Shown here one piece after another: positions 10,111 through 22,996 of a stretch of 54,348 bases of DNA. Origin of the DNA: an uncultured Marinobacter sp. (GTDB lineage: Bacteria; Pseudomonadota; Gammaproteobacteria; Pseudomonadales; Oleiphilaceae); NCBI GenBank assembly GCA_913057975.1, contig CAJXOQ010000006.1:1-54348 (forward strand). The letters run 5' to 3'. Below the pieces are notes generated by a model. It was not told where the DNA came from and searched no databases. It saw only the letters and a program-made list of their open reading frames with translations. The translations under genes were made by a program, and so were the position numbers. Position 1 is the first letter of the stretch. The number at the start of each line of letters is the position of its first letter.

Positions 10111-10849
10111 CTCAATGAAGCCCAGAGTCTTGCTGGGTGTAAATATTGACCATGTTGCTACCTTGCGTCAGGCCAGAGGGACCCGATATCCAGATCCGGT
10201 ACAGGCGGCGATTCTGGCGGAAGAGGCGGGCGCCGATGGTATCACCATTCATCCCCGCGAGGATCGCAGGCACATTCAGGATCGCGATGTGCTGCTGCTG
10301 AAGGAAATCCTCACCACCAAGATGAACCTGGAAATGGCAGTCACTGACGCCATGCTGGCGTTTGCCGAGCAAGTGCGCCCCGAATGTGTGTGCCTGGTGC
10401 CCGAGAAGCGCGAAGAGTTGACAACTGAAGGCGGTCTGGATGTGGACGGCCAGGAGGCGCGCGTGGCCAAAGCCTGTGACCGATTGGCAAAAATCGGTGC
10501 CGAGGTCTCCCTGTTTATCGACCCGGATGTGACACAGATCGATGCGGCGGTCCGTTGCGGTGCGCCGGTGGTGGAACTGCACACCGGGGAGTACGCGGAA
10601 GCGACTGACCCGAAGATTGTTGAAGCGGCTTTTAACACCTTGCAGGAGGCGGTGGCATACGCCCGCAGGAAAGGGCTAGTGGTCAATGCCGGCCACGGGC
10701 TGCACTACCACAATACTGAACGCGTTGCCGCCATTGCCGGTATCAACGAACTCAACATTGGCCATGCCATCATTGCCAGGGCGGTGTTTACCGGGCTCAA
10801 AGAGGCCGTAAGGGATATGAAGGCTCTCCTCGAAAGCGCGCGAGCCTAA
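10100..10849 (+). CDS. pdxJ: Pyridoxine 5'-phosphate synthase
   Basis: A 249-residue TIM-barrel enzyme that condenses 1-deoxyxylulose 5-phosphate with aminoacetone phosphate to form pyridoxine phosphate (vitamin B6). Conserved blocks [34 protein letters not shown] and [10 protein letters not shown] are present. The start at 10100 is chosen because GAGGAG lies 6 nt upstream, and it overlaps the last codons of recO by 11 nt. A second ATG at 10115 is possible. The gene ends 15 nt from the convergent sensor kinase, with no terminator visible between them. Confidence 0.95.
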   Translation: MTSSSMKPRVLLGVNIDHVATLRQARGTRYPDPVQAAILAEEAGADGITIHPREDRRHIQDRDVLLLKEILTTKMNLEMAVTDAMLAFAEQVRPECVCLVPEKREELTTEGGLDVDGQEARVAKACDRLAKIGAEVSLFIDPDVTQIDAAVRCGAPVVELHTGEYAEATDPKIVEAAFNTLQEAVAYARRKGLVVNAGHGLHYHNTERVAAIAGINELNIGHAIIARAVFTGLKEAVRDMKALLESARA

Positions 10850-10864
10850 CGCGCTGATTGTCGT

Positions 10865-13753
<2,889 letters not shown>

Positions 13754-13999
13754 AGTGAGTTCCCGATTGACGTCGCCGACCTGATGTTCGGCATTCTTCC
13801 CTGTCAGAATAGTTGATTCCACGCAGTCTGACCGTGATGGCGCCCCGGATATAGCCCACAGTCATGGATATAGCGAGAAGCCGTATTGGGAGACTGCGGA
13901 TATTCCGCGTATCATGCGAACCCGGAGTGTATCACAGGCTTGTGTTGTCGGCGTTACCGGCTGGCGGCGGGTTCCGGAAGAATTGAGGAAGGTTACAAC

Positions 14000-14893
14000 A
14001 TGCATTTCCCGACCATTGAAGATTATGTAGGGCATACGCCTCTTGTGCGTCTGCAGCGGCTTCCGGGCGAGACCAGCAATGTGATTCTGGCCAAGCTTGA
14101 GGGTAATAACCCTGCCGGTTCGGTGAAAGACCGTCCTGCCATCAGCATGATCCAGGAAGCAGAGCGCCGGGGTGAAATCAAACCGGGCGATACCCTGATA
14201 GAAGCCACCAGTGGAAATACCGGAATTGCCCTGGCGATGGCGGCGGCCATCAAGGGCTATCGTATGGTGCTGATTATGCCCGCGAACATGAGCGAGGAGC
14301 GTCGGGCATCGATGCGCGCCTATGGGGCGGAGATTGTCACCGTCACCAAAGAGGAAGGCATGGAAACCGCCCGCGACCTGGCCCAACAAATGGAAGCGGA
14401 AGGCAAGGGCAAAGTGCTGGATCAGTTTGCCAACCAGGACAACCCGCTGGCGCATTACCGCACCACCGGCCCGGAAATCTGGGAGCAGACGGCAGGGCGG
14501 GTTACGCATTTTGTCAGCTCCATGGGTACCACCGGGACCATCATGGGCGTGTCCAGGTATTTCAAGGAACGGAACCCGGATATCCAGATTGTTGGCCTGC
14601 AGCCCCAGGAAGGGGCGTCTATCCCCGGCATCCGGCGCTGGCCGGAGCCGTACCTGCCGAAAATTTTTGATGCCACCCGTGTGGATACGGTCATGGACAT
14701 TGGCCAGCAGGAAGCTGAGGACACTATGCGTGCCCTGGCCAGCGAGGAAGGGATTTTCTGCGGTGTTTCATCAGGTGGCTCCATCGCTGCGGCCCTCAAG
14801 CTGTCGGCACAGGTTGAAAACGCGGTGATCGTGGCCATTATCTGTGACCGGGGTGATCGTTACCTTTCCACCGGTGTGTTTCCGGGTGCCTGA
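14000..14893 (+). CDS. cysM: Cysteine synthase B
   Basis: A 297-residue PLP enzyme that makes cysteine (or S-sulfocysteine) from O-acetylserine and sulfide (or thiosulfate). The PLP lysine is Lys43 in GSVKDRP, the substrate loop is TSGNTGIALA, and the phosphate-binding loop is SSGGS. The short length and the sequence around RRWPEPYLP fit CysM rather than CysK. GAGGAAGG sits about 7 nt before the ATG at 14000; the frame is open upstream but without a good start. It is divergent from the gacS-like gene and followed 36 nt later by rlmD. Confidence 0.95.
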   Translation: MHFPTIEDYVGHTPLVRLQRLPGETSNVILAKLEGNNPAGSVKDRPAISMIQEAERRGEIKPGDTLIEATSGNTGIALAMAAAIKGYRMVLIMPANMSEERRASMRAYGAEIVTVTKEEGMETARDLAQQMEAEGKGKVLDQFANQDNPLAHYRTTGPEIWEQTAGRVTHFVSSMGTTGTIMGVSRYFKERNPDIQIVGLQPQEGASIPGIRRWPEPYLPKIFDATRVDTVMDIGQQEAEDTMRALASEEGIFCGVSSGGSIAAALKLSAQVENAVIVAIICDRGDRYLSTGVFPGA

Positions 14894-14929
14894 ACCCATC
14901 AAGACCTGAATCCAGTTAAGAGACTTTCT

Positions 14930-16267
14930 ATGAGTAGAAGACGCAGGAAGGCCCTGCCAAGCGAACCGGTGCGCTGTGTGATTGAAACCCTCAGTCACGA
15001 TGGCCGGGGCATCGCCCGGGACAACGGTAAAGCACAGTTCGTCGACGGCGGCCTGCCGGGCGAGACGGTCATGGCAAAATTTATCAGTACACGCAGCAAG
15101 TTTGATGAATTGCGGGCTGTGGAAGTGCTTGAAGCCGACGACGCGCGTATAACACCGCCCTGTAATTTCGCCGATCTTTGTGGTGGGTGTAGCCTCCAGC
15201 ACATGAGTGGCGATGCCCAGATCCGGTTCAAGGAAAATACCTTGCGGGAACATTTTGCCCATTTCGGGGGCATTGAACCCGAAGAGTGGGTGGCGCCCAT
15301 GCGTTCCCCGGCCCTCGGTTATCGCCGCAAGGCTCGGCTGGGCGTGAAATACGTGCCTGCACGGGAATCGGTGCTGGTCGGGTTCCGGGAAAAGCGCAAC
15401 AGTTTCCTGACCGATATTGATCGCTGCGTGGTGTTGGATCCGCGTATTGGCGATCGCATCACCCCTTTGCGCGAACTGCTACATGGCATGGACGCCTATC
15501 GGCGCATACCGCAGGTGGAGGTCGCCTGCGGCGACGATTCAGCGGCGATGATATTTCGCAACATGGACCCACTGAGCGATTCCGATAGGCAGGGGTTAAT
15601 CGAGTTCGGCCAGGCCCATGAATTGCATATCTACCTGCAACCGAAAGGGCCGGATACTGTTCACAGAATCTGGCCCGAGTCTGGCGAGGAGCGACTGTCC
15701 TACGACATGGAAGAATTCGACCTGACCATGAAGTTCCATCCCATGGACTTTACCCAGGTCAATGTGGACATCAATCGCAACATGGTACACCGAGCCGTAG
15801 AGTGGCTGGACATCCAGCCCGGTGAGCGGGTGCTGGACCTGTTTTGCGGACTGGGTAATTTCACCCTGCCGCTGGCCCGCCGCGCCGGGCAGGTGGTTGG
15901 TGTGGAAGGTGACGATGCCATGGTGGTCCGCGGACGGGAAAATGCGGAACTCAACGGGCTATCGAATGTCGCATTCCACGGCGCTGACTTACAGGCGGAT
16001 TTCACATCACAACCGTGGGCAGCGGAAGGGTTCGACAAAATACTGATTGATCCGCCGCGTTCCGGGGCCCAGGAGGTGTGTGAATACCTGACGGCCTTTG
16101 GTGCTAAGCGAATTGTTTATGTTTCCTGCAACCCGGCCACGCTGGCCAGGGACGCAGGAGTTATGGTGCGTAATGGTTATCGGCTGGTGAGGGCGGGCGT
16201 TATGGACATGTTCCCTCACACCACCCATGTTGAATCCATGGCGATGTTCGAGCGCGTGGATAATTGA
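14930..16267 (+). CDS. rlmD: 23S rRNA (uracil-1939-C5)-methyltransferase
   Basis: A 445-residue SAM-dependent enzyme that methylates U1939 of 23S rRNA. An N-terminal TRAM/OB domain is followed by the [4Fe-4S] ligands Cys78, Cys84, Cys87 (LCGGCSLQ) and Cys166. The Rossmann methyltransferase domain contains [13 protein letters not shown] and the catalytic Cys400 in [11 protein letters not shown]. It lies between cysM and relA on the same strand, an order conserved in Pseudomonas. Its length is slightly above the E. coli protein (433). Confidence 0.96.
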   Translation: MSRRRRKALPSEPVRCVIETLSHDGRGIARDNGKAQFVDGGLPGETVMAKFISTRSKFDELRAVEVLEADDARITPPCNFADLCGGCSLQHMSGDAQIRFKENTLREHFAHFGGIEPEEWVAPMRSPALGYRRKARLGVKYVPARESVLVGFREKRNSFLTDIDRCVVLDPRIGDRITPLRELLHGMDAYRRIPQVEVACGDDSAAMIFRNMDPLSDSDRQGLIEFGQAHELHIYLQPKGPDTVHRIWPESGEERLSYDMEEFDLTMKFHPMDFTQVNVDINRNMVHRAVEWLDIQPGERVLDLFCGLGNFTLPLARRAGQVVGVEGDDAMVVRGRENAELNGLSNVAFHGADLQADFTSQPWAAEGFDKILIDPPRSGAQEVCEYLTAFGAKRIVYVSCNPATLARDAGVMVRNGYRLVRAGVMDMFPHTTHVESMAMFERVDN

Positions 16268-16325
16268 TGTCTCTCGGGACCGGTCACGGATGGCCGGATA
16301 AGCGACCAGGAAGAACAAGAGCGAT

Positions 16326-18563
16326 ATGGTAAAAGTTCGCGAAGACTATGCAGTGACGGGTGACGGCCAGGTTGATATCGAGCGCTGGGTTCGTCAGATC
16401 GAGTCACAAACGCATCTTGAGAATGCTGAACAATTCCGGCGGGCCTGTGAGATGGCCGCCGCCATTGATGTCCAGGCGGTACGTGAGGACAGGGTTTGGG
16501 CCCCGGGTGCCAGCAGCTTTCGCACCGGCATAGAAATGGCTCAGGTATTGGTGGAGCTGCACCTCGACCAGACCAGTCTGGTGGCGGCAATTCTCTACCG
16601 CGCGGTGCGGGAGGAACGGATTCCCCTGGAGAAAATCCGCAAGGAGTTCGGCAATGAGGTGGCCGGGCTGATTGACGGTGTGCAGCAGATGGCGGCGATA
16701 TCGTCCATCCATCACCCACTCAAGGGCAATGTGCTGGGCCAGACCGAAGGCCAGCTCGACAACGTTCGCAAGATGTTGGTCACCATGATCGACGACGTCC
16801 GGGTGGCGCTGATCAAGCTTGCTGAGCGCACCTGCGCCATTCGTGCCGTAAAAAACGCGTCTGAAGAGAAACGCATGCGAGTGGCCCGTGAGGTGTTCGA
16901 TATCTATGCGCCGCTGGCGCATCGACTGGGTATCGGTCACATCAAGTGGGAGCTGGAAGACCTTTCATTTCGCTACCTGCACGAGACTGCTTACAAAAAA
17001 ATCGCCAAGTTGCTCGATGAAAAGCGGCTCGACCGCGAAAGCTACATAAAGCGTGTCATCACTACCATCAAGGACGAACTGGTTGCGTCTGGAATAGAAG
17101 GCGAGCTTTCAGGGCGTGCTAAGCACATCTACAGTATCTGGCGGAAAATGCGGCGCAAGGGCATCGATTTTTCCCAGGTGTACGATGTTCGGGCCGTCCG
17201 CATCCTGGTGCCGGAAGTCCGTGACTGTTACGCCGCGCTTGGTATCGTGCACACACTCTGGCGCCATATTCCCAACGAATTCGACGATTACGTCGCCAAC
17301 CCCAAGGAAAACGGGTATCAGTCCCTGCACACGGCTGTCATCGGTCCGGAAGGCAAGGTGATGGAGGTGCAGATCCGTACCCAGGCCATGCATGAGGAAG
17401 CGGAGCTTGGCGTTTGTGCTCACTGGCTCTACAAGGGCATGGACAAGGGTAACCGGTCTGTAGGCTACGATGCCAAGATCAACTGGCTACGGCAGGTGCT
17501 GGAATGGCAGGAAGAGCTCGGCGACCTGTCCGGGCTGGCGGATCATCTCAAGTCCGATGTTGCCTCCGACCGGGTCTACGTGTTCACGCCGGAAGGCCAT
17601 GTGGTAGACCTGCCACAGGGTGCGACACCGGTGGATTTCGCCTATCGCGTGCACACCGAAATCGGCCATGCCTGTCGCGGGGCCAAGGTTAATAGCCGCA
17701 TCGTGCCGCTGACCTACCCGCTGAAGACCGGTGATCAGATATCCATCCTCACGTCCAATAACCAGGCGCCCAGCCGTGACTGGCTTAACCCGAGCCTGGG
17801 GTATATCCAGACCTCCCGTGCCCGGGCCAAGGTCACCCATTGGTTCAAGCAGCAAGACCGCGACCGCAACATTGTCGATGGCCGGGCGATCCTGGAAGAC
17901 GAATTCAAACGCCTGTCGCTGTACGAAGTGGATCTCAACGACCTGGCCCGCAAAGTGAACTATCAAGCCGCCGAGGATATGTTTGCGGCGGTGGGCGCAG
18001 GCGATCTTCGCCCCACCCACGTGGCCAACGTCGCCCAGCAGATGCTGGAGCCGAAATCCGAGCAACTGGATCTGAAGCTCAGCACCCAGAGGCGCAAGCC
18101 CTATGACACCGAATCGGATATCCAGATTCTGGGCGTTGGCAAGCTCAAGACCCAGGTGGCGAAATGCTGCAAACCCCTGCCGGGTGATCCGATTGGCGGC
18201 TACATCACCGTCGGCCGTGGCGTCACTGTGCATCGGCAGGACTGCATCACTTTCCTGAATCTGAAGGAGTTCGAGCCTAATCGGATTATCGAGGTGAGTT
18301 GGGGCGGTCAGCCTGTGGCTGTGTATCCTGTTGATGTCGAAATTGAAGCCTACGACCGTTCCGGTTTGTTGCGGGATATCACCCAGGTGCTGTCGTCCTC
18401 CAAAAGTGACGTTCTGGCTCTCAACACCTTATCCAACAAGGATGAGAATACGGCCACCATGACCGTGACCCTGGAAATTTCCAGCCTCGACCAGTTGGCC
18501 AAGTTGCTTGCCCAGATTCGCAATCTCCCCAATATCATTGATGTCAGGCGAAAGCGATCATGA
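16326..18563 (+). CDS. relA: (p)ppGpp synthetase RelA
   Basis: A 745-residue ribosome-associated GTP/GDP pyrophosphokinase that makes the stringent-response alarmone when uncharged tRNA enters the ribosome. The order is a pseudo-hydrolase domain without the HD metal pair (QTSLVAAILYRAV where hydrolases carry HD), a synthetase domain (about 240-360, GRAKHIYSIWRKM and YDVRAVRILV), TGS (about 415-475, VYVFTPEGHVVDLP), helical and zinc-finger domains (CCKPLPGDP), and ACT (about 665-740). Loss of the hydrolase residues separates it from SpoT. Its last 4 nt overlap the mazG start (ATGA), linking two nucleotide-stress genes. Confidence 0.96.
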   Translation: MVKVREDYAVTGDGQVDIERWVRQIESQTHLENAEQFRRACEMAAAIDVQAVREDRVWAPGASSFRTGIEMAQVLVELHLDQTSLVAAILYRAVREERIPLEKIRKEFGNEVAGLIDGVQQMAAISSIHHPLKGNVLGQTEGQLDNVRKMLVTMIDDVRVALIKLAERTCAIRAVKNASEEKRMRVAREVFDIYAPLAHRLGIGHIKWELEDLSFRYLHETAYKKIAKLLDEKRLDRESYIKRVITTIKDELVASGIEGELSGRAKHIYSIWRKMRRKGIDFSQVYDVRAVRILVPEVRDCYAALGIVHTLWRHIPNEFDDYVANPKENGYQSLHTAVIGPEGKVMEVQIRTQAMHEEAELGVCAHWLYKGMDKGNRSVGYDAKINWLRQVLEWQEELGDLSGLADHLKSDVASDRVYVFTPEGHVVDLPQGATPVDFAYRVHTEIGHACRGAKVNSRIVPLTYPLKTGDQISILTSNNQAPSRDWLNPSLGYIQTSRARAKVTHWFKQQDRDRNIVDGRAILEDEFKRLSLYEVDLNDLARKVNYQAAEDMFAAVGAGDLRPTHVANVAQQMLEPKSEQLDLKLSTQRRKPYDTESDIQILGVGKLKTQVAKCCKPLPGDPIGGYITVGRGVTVHRQDCITFLNLKEFEPNRIIEVSWGGQPVAVYPVDVEIEAYDRSGLLRDITQVLSSSKSDVLALNTLSNKDENTATMTVTLEISSLDQLAKLLAQIRNLPNIIDVRRKRS

Positions 18564-19417
18564 GCTATTCCATTGATGATCTCAAAACGTTGATGGCGCG
18601 ACTGCGGGACCCGGAGTCCGGATGCCCGTGGGATACCCGCCAGAGCTACAAAACCATCGTGCCCCATACCATTGAAGAGGCCTATGAGGTTGCGGATGCC
18701 ATCGACCGTGAGGACTATCCGCATCTGGAAGATGAGCTGGGTGATCTGCTGTTCCAGGTAATCTTCTACAGCCAGATGGGAAAAGAAGACAACCACTTTG
18801 ACTTCGACTCAGTGGTCGACAACCTCGTGCGCAAGCTGGTCCGGCGCCATCCCCACGTTTTCCCGGAAGGCACTCTGGAAAGCCGGATCGATCCGGACAA
18901 CCGACCCAGCGAGGCTGACATCAAGGCAAGTTGGGAACGTATCAAGGCAGAGGAGCGGGCAGCGAAGCCAGAGACGTCTGCGGAGGCAGAGCGATCAAGC
19001 CGGCTCGAGGGCGTTGCCCGGACGCTCCCCGCAATGGTGCGTGCTGAGAAACTTCAGCGCAGGGCCGCCAATCATGGGTTTGACTGGCCAGAGGTTGAGC
19101 CGGTCTTCGACAAGCTTCACGAAGAGATCGATGAGTTAAAGGAAGCCTGGTATAGCGCGTGTTCCGGCGCTGGTCATGTGGACGCTGTGGAAGACGAGCT
19201 AGGCGACCTGCTCTTCGTTTGTGTCAATCTGGCACGTTTTATGAGTGTTAATCCTGAGCAGGCCCTCAATAGCACCAATCACAAGTTTGAGACGCGATTC
19301 CGTGCTATTGAGGAATACCTCGAACGCGAAGGCCGCAATCTCGACGGCGAATCGCTGGAGGCATTGGACGCTGTCTGGCAAGCCGTCAAAGGGGTAGAAA
19401 AGACTCGTAAAGCGTAA
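18560..19417 (+). CDS. mazG: Nucleoside triphosphate pyrophosphohydrolase MazG
   Basis: A 285-residue enzyme that hydrolyses NTPs and dNTPs to monophosphates and can lower ppGpp indirectly. Two MazG domains are visible, each with the EExxE plus ExxD metal signature: IEEAYEV with EDELGDLLFQV in the first, and HEEIDELKEAW with EDELGDLLFVC in the second. It is about 20 residues longer than E. coli MazG (263), mainly in the charged linker around residue 130-145. The ATG overlaps the relA stop, so the two are likely co-translated as in E. coli and Pseudomonas. Confidence 0.95.
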   Translation: MSYSIDDLKTLMARLRDPESGCPWDTRQSYKTIVPHTIEEAYEVADAIDREDYPHLEDELGDLLFQVIFYSQMGKEDNHFDFDSVVDNLVRKLVRRHPHVFPEGTLESRIDPDNRPSEADIKASWERIKAEERAAKPETSAEAERSSRLEGVARTLPAMVRAEKLQRRAANHGFDWPEVEPVFDKLHEEIDELKEAWYSACSGAGHVDAVEDELGDLLFVCVNLARFMSVNPEQALNSTNHKFETRFRAIEEYLEREGRNLDGESLEALDAVWQAVKGVEKTRKA

Positions 19418-19545
19418 CGGATAAGTACAATCCGTTACCAAGTTTTCCGCCCCGGGTGCGGTCGCTTCGTCTACACTTCCGGTTAAGGATGCACACATTT
19501 CGTGCACCCTGTGGGCCACCAAGAAGATGCAGGAGTGAAGGCACC

Positions 19546-19890
19546 ATGAAAATCAAAGATCTGGTCAACTACTGGGACAAGCATGCACGTGGTCGGCTGA
19601 CCCGTGATGCGTATTTTGCCGACCTCTCTGACCAGCATCACAAGCGACTGGAAAAACTGGCCGCGTTGTATCTGATGAAGTCTTCCCAAGACCTGATGCG
19701 AGATCTGATTTCCGCTGCTCTTGATGAACTGGAAACCAGCTTCCCGTACGTTCAGGGATCAAAGGTTGTTGCGTTCGATGAAGACGGCTTCGAAATCTAT
19801 GAAGATCAGGGGATGACGCCGCGCTTCATCAGTCTCAGCCAGAAGCATATCCAGCGGCTGAAGGCGCGCCAGCTCGAATCGGTTGCCTGA
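19546..19890 (+). CDS. Small conserved protein of unknown function (114 residues)
   Basis: A 114-residue soluble protein with no signal peptide, rich in helix-forming sequence. It resembles small Pseudomonas proteins that databases label 'pilin assembly protein' or 'type 1 pili tip component'; I know of no experimental support for those labels. Its first 67 residues align without gaps to the neighbouring 77-residue protein (19975-20208): both begin MK(I/V)xDL, have a conserved Trp near residue 10, and share an LAxLY ... AALD(E/D)L block. The C-terminal part (SFPYVQGSKVVAFDEDGFEIYED) is missing from the neighbour. AGGAG lies 10 nt before the ATG. Confidence 0.8.
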   Translation: MKIKDLVNYWDKHARGRLTRDAYFADLSDQHHKRLEKLAALYLMKSSQDLMRDLISAALDELETSFPYVQGSKVVAFDEDGFEIYEDQGMTPRFISLSQKHIQRLKARQLESVA

Positions 19891-19933
19891 TCAGGCCAAC
19901 ACCTGATTAATCGCGACGACTCTGCAAGACCCG

Positions 19934-19956
19934 ACGGGGTGGTTTTGCCACCCCGT
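19934..19956. terminator. Stem-loop between the two small convergent genes
   Basis: ACGGGGTGG (19934-19942) pairs perfectly with CCACCCCGT (19948-19956) around a five-base TTTTG loop. It lies between convergent genes, where a two-way terminator is expected, but neither strand shows a T-run after the stem. Confidence 0.5.
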
Positions 19957-19974
19957 AGCGAAGTGCCCTCCGCT

Positions 19975-20208
19975 TTATTTATCCTTGCCTTCCAGCTTGT
20001 CCTTCAACGGGCTCAGCCTGACCAGGTCGTCCAGCGCGGCGCCAATCATGTCATTCAGTATGTCACTCTCTGAACGGTCCGGGTAAAGTTCGGCCAGCGC
20101 TGCTATGCGTGCGGCATCTTCCAGTGGCAAGCGGAGATTGTAATCGTGGCTCCGCTCAACGGACTCTTTCTTGCTTTCCCAGTGTTTGGGCAGATCGGTT
20201 ACTTTCAT
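19975..20208 (-). CDS. Small paralogue of the 114-residue neighbour (77 residues)
   Basis: A 77-residue protein that is a diverged, C-terminally shortened paralogue of the product of 19546-19890. The shared residues include MKxxDL, Trp10, the LA(E/A)LY turn and the AALD(D/E)L helix. The tail is short and charged (KDKLEGKDK). A good ribosome-binding site (AAGGAG, about 6 nt before the ATG) supports expression. It is divergent from ppc and convergent with its paralogue. Function unknown; the conserved helical part might be a dimerisation or small DNA-binding unit, but no known HTH or RHH motif is clear. Confidence 0.75.
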   Translation of the reverse strand: MKVTDLPKHWESKKESVERSHDYNLRLPLEDAARIAALAELYPDRSESDILNDMIGAALDDLVRLSPLKDKLEGKDK

Positions 20209-20257
20209 GGATACTCCTTGCGGCGACAGGCTTTAATCGTTAGAAAGGCTTTATGAG

Positions 20258-20281
20258 AGTAAACAGTATCGTTAGTTTACT
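20258..20281. promoter_or_regulatory. Inverted repeat upstream of ppc
   Basis: AGTAAAC (20258-20264) and GTTTACT (20275-20281) form a perfect 7-bp inverted repeat with a 10-bp spacer, in the 103-bp divergent region before ppc. The octamer ATCGTTAG also occurs twice (20236-20243 and 20268-20275). It could be an operator; the binding protein is unknown. Confidence 0.35.
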
Positions 20282-20311
20282 TCGCCTCCGTCAATTTAAA
20301 AGGACGTCAAT

Positions 20312-22957
20312 GTGACCGAGCTACACCCTGACCTTCGAGAAAACGTTCGCATGCTGGGCGAGTTGCTGGGGCAGAGTATCCAGCGTCACCCCGGGCAAGA
20401 TTGCTACGAGTTGATAGAAGAAGTGCGGGCGGCTGCCAAGGCCGACCGTCGCCAGGAAAGCGGTTCCGGCCAGCGCCTGGTCAACCTGCTGGGCAAACTT
20501 CGTGATGACGAGTTGCTGCCGGTAACACGTGCCTTTAACCAGTTCCTGAACCTGGCCAATCTGGCGGAACAGTACCACGGTATCCGTCGCAAGCGTGGCC
20601 ATCAATCGGACCTGATGGTGGAATCCCTTGAAGAGGTGTTTGGCCGCCTCAAAGACGGTGGTGTCAGTGCCGATGAACTGCACAGGCGAGTGGCTGACCT
20701 TCGTATCGAGTACGTTCTGACGGCACATCCCACGGAAGTGGCCCGCCGCACACTGATTATGAAGTATGACGAAATGTCCGATTGCCTGGCTCGCCTGGAC
20801 CATGAGGACCTGTTGCCCGCGGAGCGTGATGAAATCGTCGGACGCCTGTCGCAACTGGTTACCGAAGCCTGGCACACGGATGAGATTCGGCATGAGCGCC
20901 CGACGGCGGTTGACGAAGCCAAGTGGGGATTTGCCGTTATTGAGAACAGTCTGTGGCAGGCATTGCCGCGCTTTCTGCGAAGCCTCGATCTGTCGCTTTC
21001 AGACGCCACGGGGAATGGACTACCGCTGGACGCGTCGCCCATCCGGATCGCCTCCTGGATGGGCGGTGATCGCGATGGCAACCCCAATGTGACCCATAAA
21101 GTAACCCGCAAGGTGTTCCTGCTGGGCCGCTGGATGGCAGCCGACCTGTACCTGCGGGATATCCAGTCCCTGCGTGCGGAATTGTCCATGTGGCAGGCCA
21201 GTGATGAGCTGCGGGACGTCGCTGGTGATACCCGGGAGCCCTATCGCCAGGTGCTGGCCGGGTTGAGGGAAAAACTGATCAAACCCCGGGACTGGGCGGA
21301 AGCCAGGGTTGCCGGCGAGCCTGCCGACGCCACCGGCATTCTGTTTGCCAACGAGGACTTCACAGGGCCATTGGAGCTTTGTTATCGGTCCCTGGTGGAC
21401 TGTGGGCTGGAATCCATTGCCAATGGTCCGCTGCTGGACACCATTCGCCGCGCCCATACCTTTGGTCTGCCTCTAATCCGCCTGGACATCCGCCAGGAGT
21501 CGACCCGTCATGCCGAGGCGGTTGCGGAAATGGTGGATTACCTGGGGTTGGGCGATTATCTGTCCTGGTCCGAACAGGAGCGCCAGGATTTCCTGGTGCG
21601 CGAACTCAAAGGGCGCCGGCCACTGATTCCCAGGCACTGGAAACCCTCCGAGGAAGTCGCCGAGGTGCTGGCTACCTGCGAAGTGGTAGCAGAGCAGACG
21701 CCGGAAGCGCTGGGTTCCTATGTCATCTCCATGGCCAGCAAACCGTCGGACGTGCTGAACGTGATTCTGCTGCTACGTGAAGCGGGTATGAAAAACCCGA
21801 TGCGGGTGGTGCCTCTCTTTGAGACCCTGGATGACCTGCGCGGCGCCCCTGACAGTATGGCGGCGCTCTACAGCGTGGACTGGTATCGGGATTATTGCGA
21901 AGGCCGGCAGGAAGTCATGATTGGCTATTCCGATTCCTCCAAAGACGCTGGCCAGATGATGGCCGCCTGGGCTCAGTACCAGGCCCAGGAAAAGCTTACC
22001 GAGGTCGCCAATCAGTATGGCGTCCATCTCACGCTGTTCCATGGCCGGGGTGGCACCGTAGGCCGTGGCGGCGGCCCGGCCAACCGCGCAATACTGTCCC
22101 AACCGCCGGGTTCGGTGAACGGCAGTTTTCGGATCACCGAGCAGGGTGAGATGATCCGCTTCAAGTTTGGTCTCCCACGGCTGGCGGAACAGAGCCTTAC
22201 GCTGTACACCACTGCTGTGATCGAGGCCACCCTGGCGCCACCGAGAGGGCCAGAACCGGAATGGCGGGAAGCTATGGACTGGCTCACCGAACGTTCCCTC
22301 AAAGCCTACCGTGACGTGGTCCGGGACAACCCGGATTTCGTTCCCTATTTCCGTCAGGTTACCCCGGAGCAGGCGCTGGGTAAGCTGGCCCTCGGTAGCC
22401 GCCCGGCAAGACGTAAACCCGGCGGTGGCGTGGAAAGCCTGCGGGCCATTCCCTGGATCTTCGCGTGGACCCAGATGCGGATGATGCTGCCCAGTTGGCT
22501 GGGTAGCGACGTTGCCCTGGAGGAGGCTTTCCACAACGATCGCGTGCCGGTGCTGCGAGAAATGATGCAGCAATGGCCGTTCTTCAAAACCTACGTGGAT
22601 ATGCTGGAAATGGTGCTGGCAAAATCTGACCTGCGAATTGCCAGCTACTACGAAAAGACGTTGGTCGATGATCCAGAACTGCTTGAACTCGGCAAGAACC
22701 TGCGGGAGCGCCTGCAAGGCTGCATCCGTCATTTGCTGGAATTGAAGCAGCAGGACAGTTTGCTGGAACAGGAACCTGTGTTTGCCCATTCCATGCGCGT
22801 ACGTAATCCGTATACTGATCCGCTACACTACCTACAGGCGGAACTGCTCAAGCGTGACCGTGAGGGCGAGGGGAAGGGCGAAGTGCCCGAAATGGTGGAA
22901 CGCGCACTCAAAGTTACCATGGCCGGTATTGCAGCTGGCATGCGGAACACCGGCTAG
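20312..22957 (+). CDS. ppc: Phosphoenolpyruvate carboxylase
   Basis: An 881-residue enzyme that carboxylates PEP to oxaloacetate, refilling the TCA cycle. Catalytic blocks are present: His139 in VLTAHPTEV, GYSDSSKDAG, and the His577 loop FHGRGGTVGRGGGP. The C-terminus ends GMRNTG, the usual family ending, so the gene is complete (E. coli 883 residues). The start is GTG at 20312 with AAAAGGA about 7 nt upstream; an ATG two bases earlier is out of frame. It is followed 39 nt later by the YbaK-HDOD gene on the same strand. Confidence 0.97.
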   Translation: MTELHPDLRENVRMLGELLGQSIQRHPGQDCYELIEEVRAAAKADRRQESGSGQRLVNLLGKLRDDELLPVTRAFNQFLNLANLAEQYHGIRRKRGHQSDLMVESLEEVFGRLKDGGVSADELHRRVADLRIEYVLTAHPTEVARRTLIMKYDEMSDCLARLDHEDLLPAERDEIVGRLSQLVTEAWHTDEIRHERPTAVDEAKWGFAVIENSLWQALPRFLRSLDLSLSDATGNGLPLDASPIRIASWMGGDRDGNPNVTHKVTRKVFLLGRWMAADLYLRDIQSLRAELSMWQASDELRDVAGDTREPYRQVLAGLREKLIKPRDWAEARVAGEPADATGILFANEDFTGPLELCYRSLVDCGLESIANGPLLDTIRRAHTFGLPLIRLDIRQESTRHAEAVAEMVDYLGLGDYLSWSEQERQDFLVRELKGRRPLIPRHWKPSEEVAEVLATCEVVAEQTPEALGSYVISMASKPSDVLNVILLLREAGMKNPMRVVPLFETLDDLRGAPDSMAALYSVDWYRDYCEGRQEVMIGYSDSSKDAGQMMAAWAQYQAQEKLTEVANQYGVHLTLFHGRGGTVGRGGGPANRAILSQPPGSVNGSFRITEQGEMIRFKFGLPRLAEQSLTLYTTAVIEATLAPPRGPEPEWREAMDWLTERSLKAYRDVVRDNPDFVPYFRQVTPEQALGKLALGSRPARRKPGGGVESLRAIPWIFAWTQMRMMLPSWLGSDVALEEAFHNDRVPVLREMMQQWPFFKTYVDMLEMVLAKSDLRIASYYEKTLVDDPELLELGKNLRERLQGCIRHLLELKQQDSLLEQEPVFAHSMRVRNPYTDPLHYLQAELLKRDREGEGKGEVPEMVERALKVTMAGIAAGMRNTG

Positions 22958-22996
22958 AGCAGGTTCGGCGGACCATAAAAAAACAGGAGTAACGCC

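Noticed and set aside
13754..13822. GTG-started extension of the GacS-like kinase
   Set aside because: There is no ribosome-binding site before 13822, and family members begin close to the first membrane helix, as with the ATG at 13753.
21773..22789. Minus-strand open frame of about 338 codons opposite ppc
   Set aside because: It is antisense to the most conserved part of PEP carboxylase and shows no domain or start signal.
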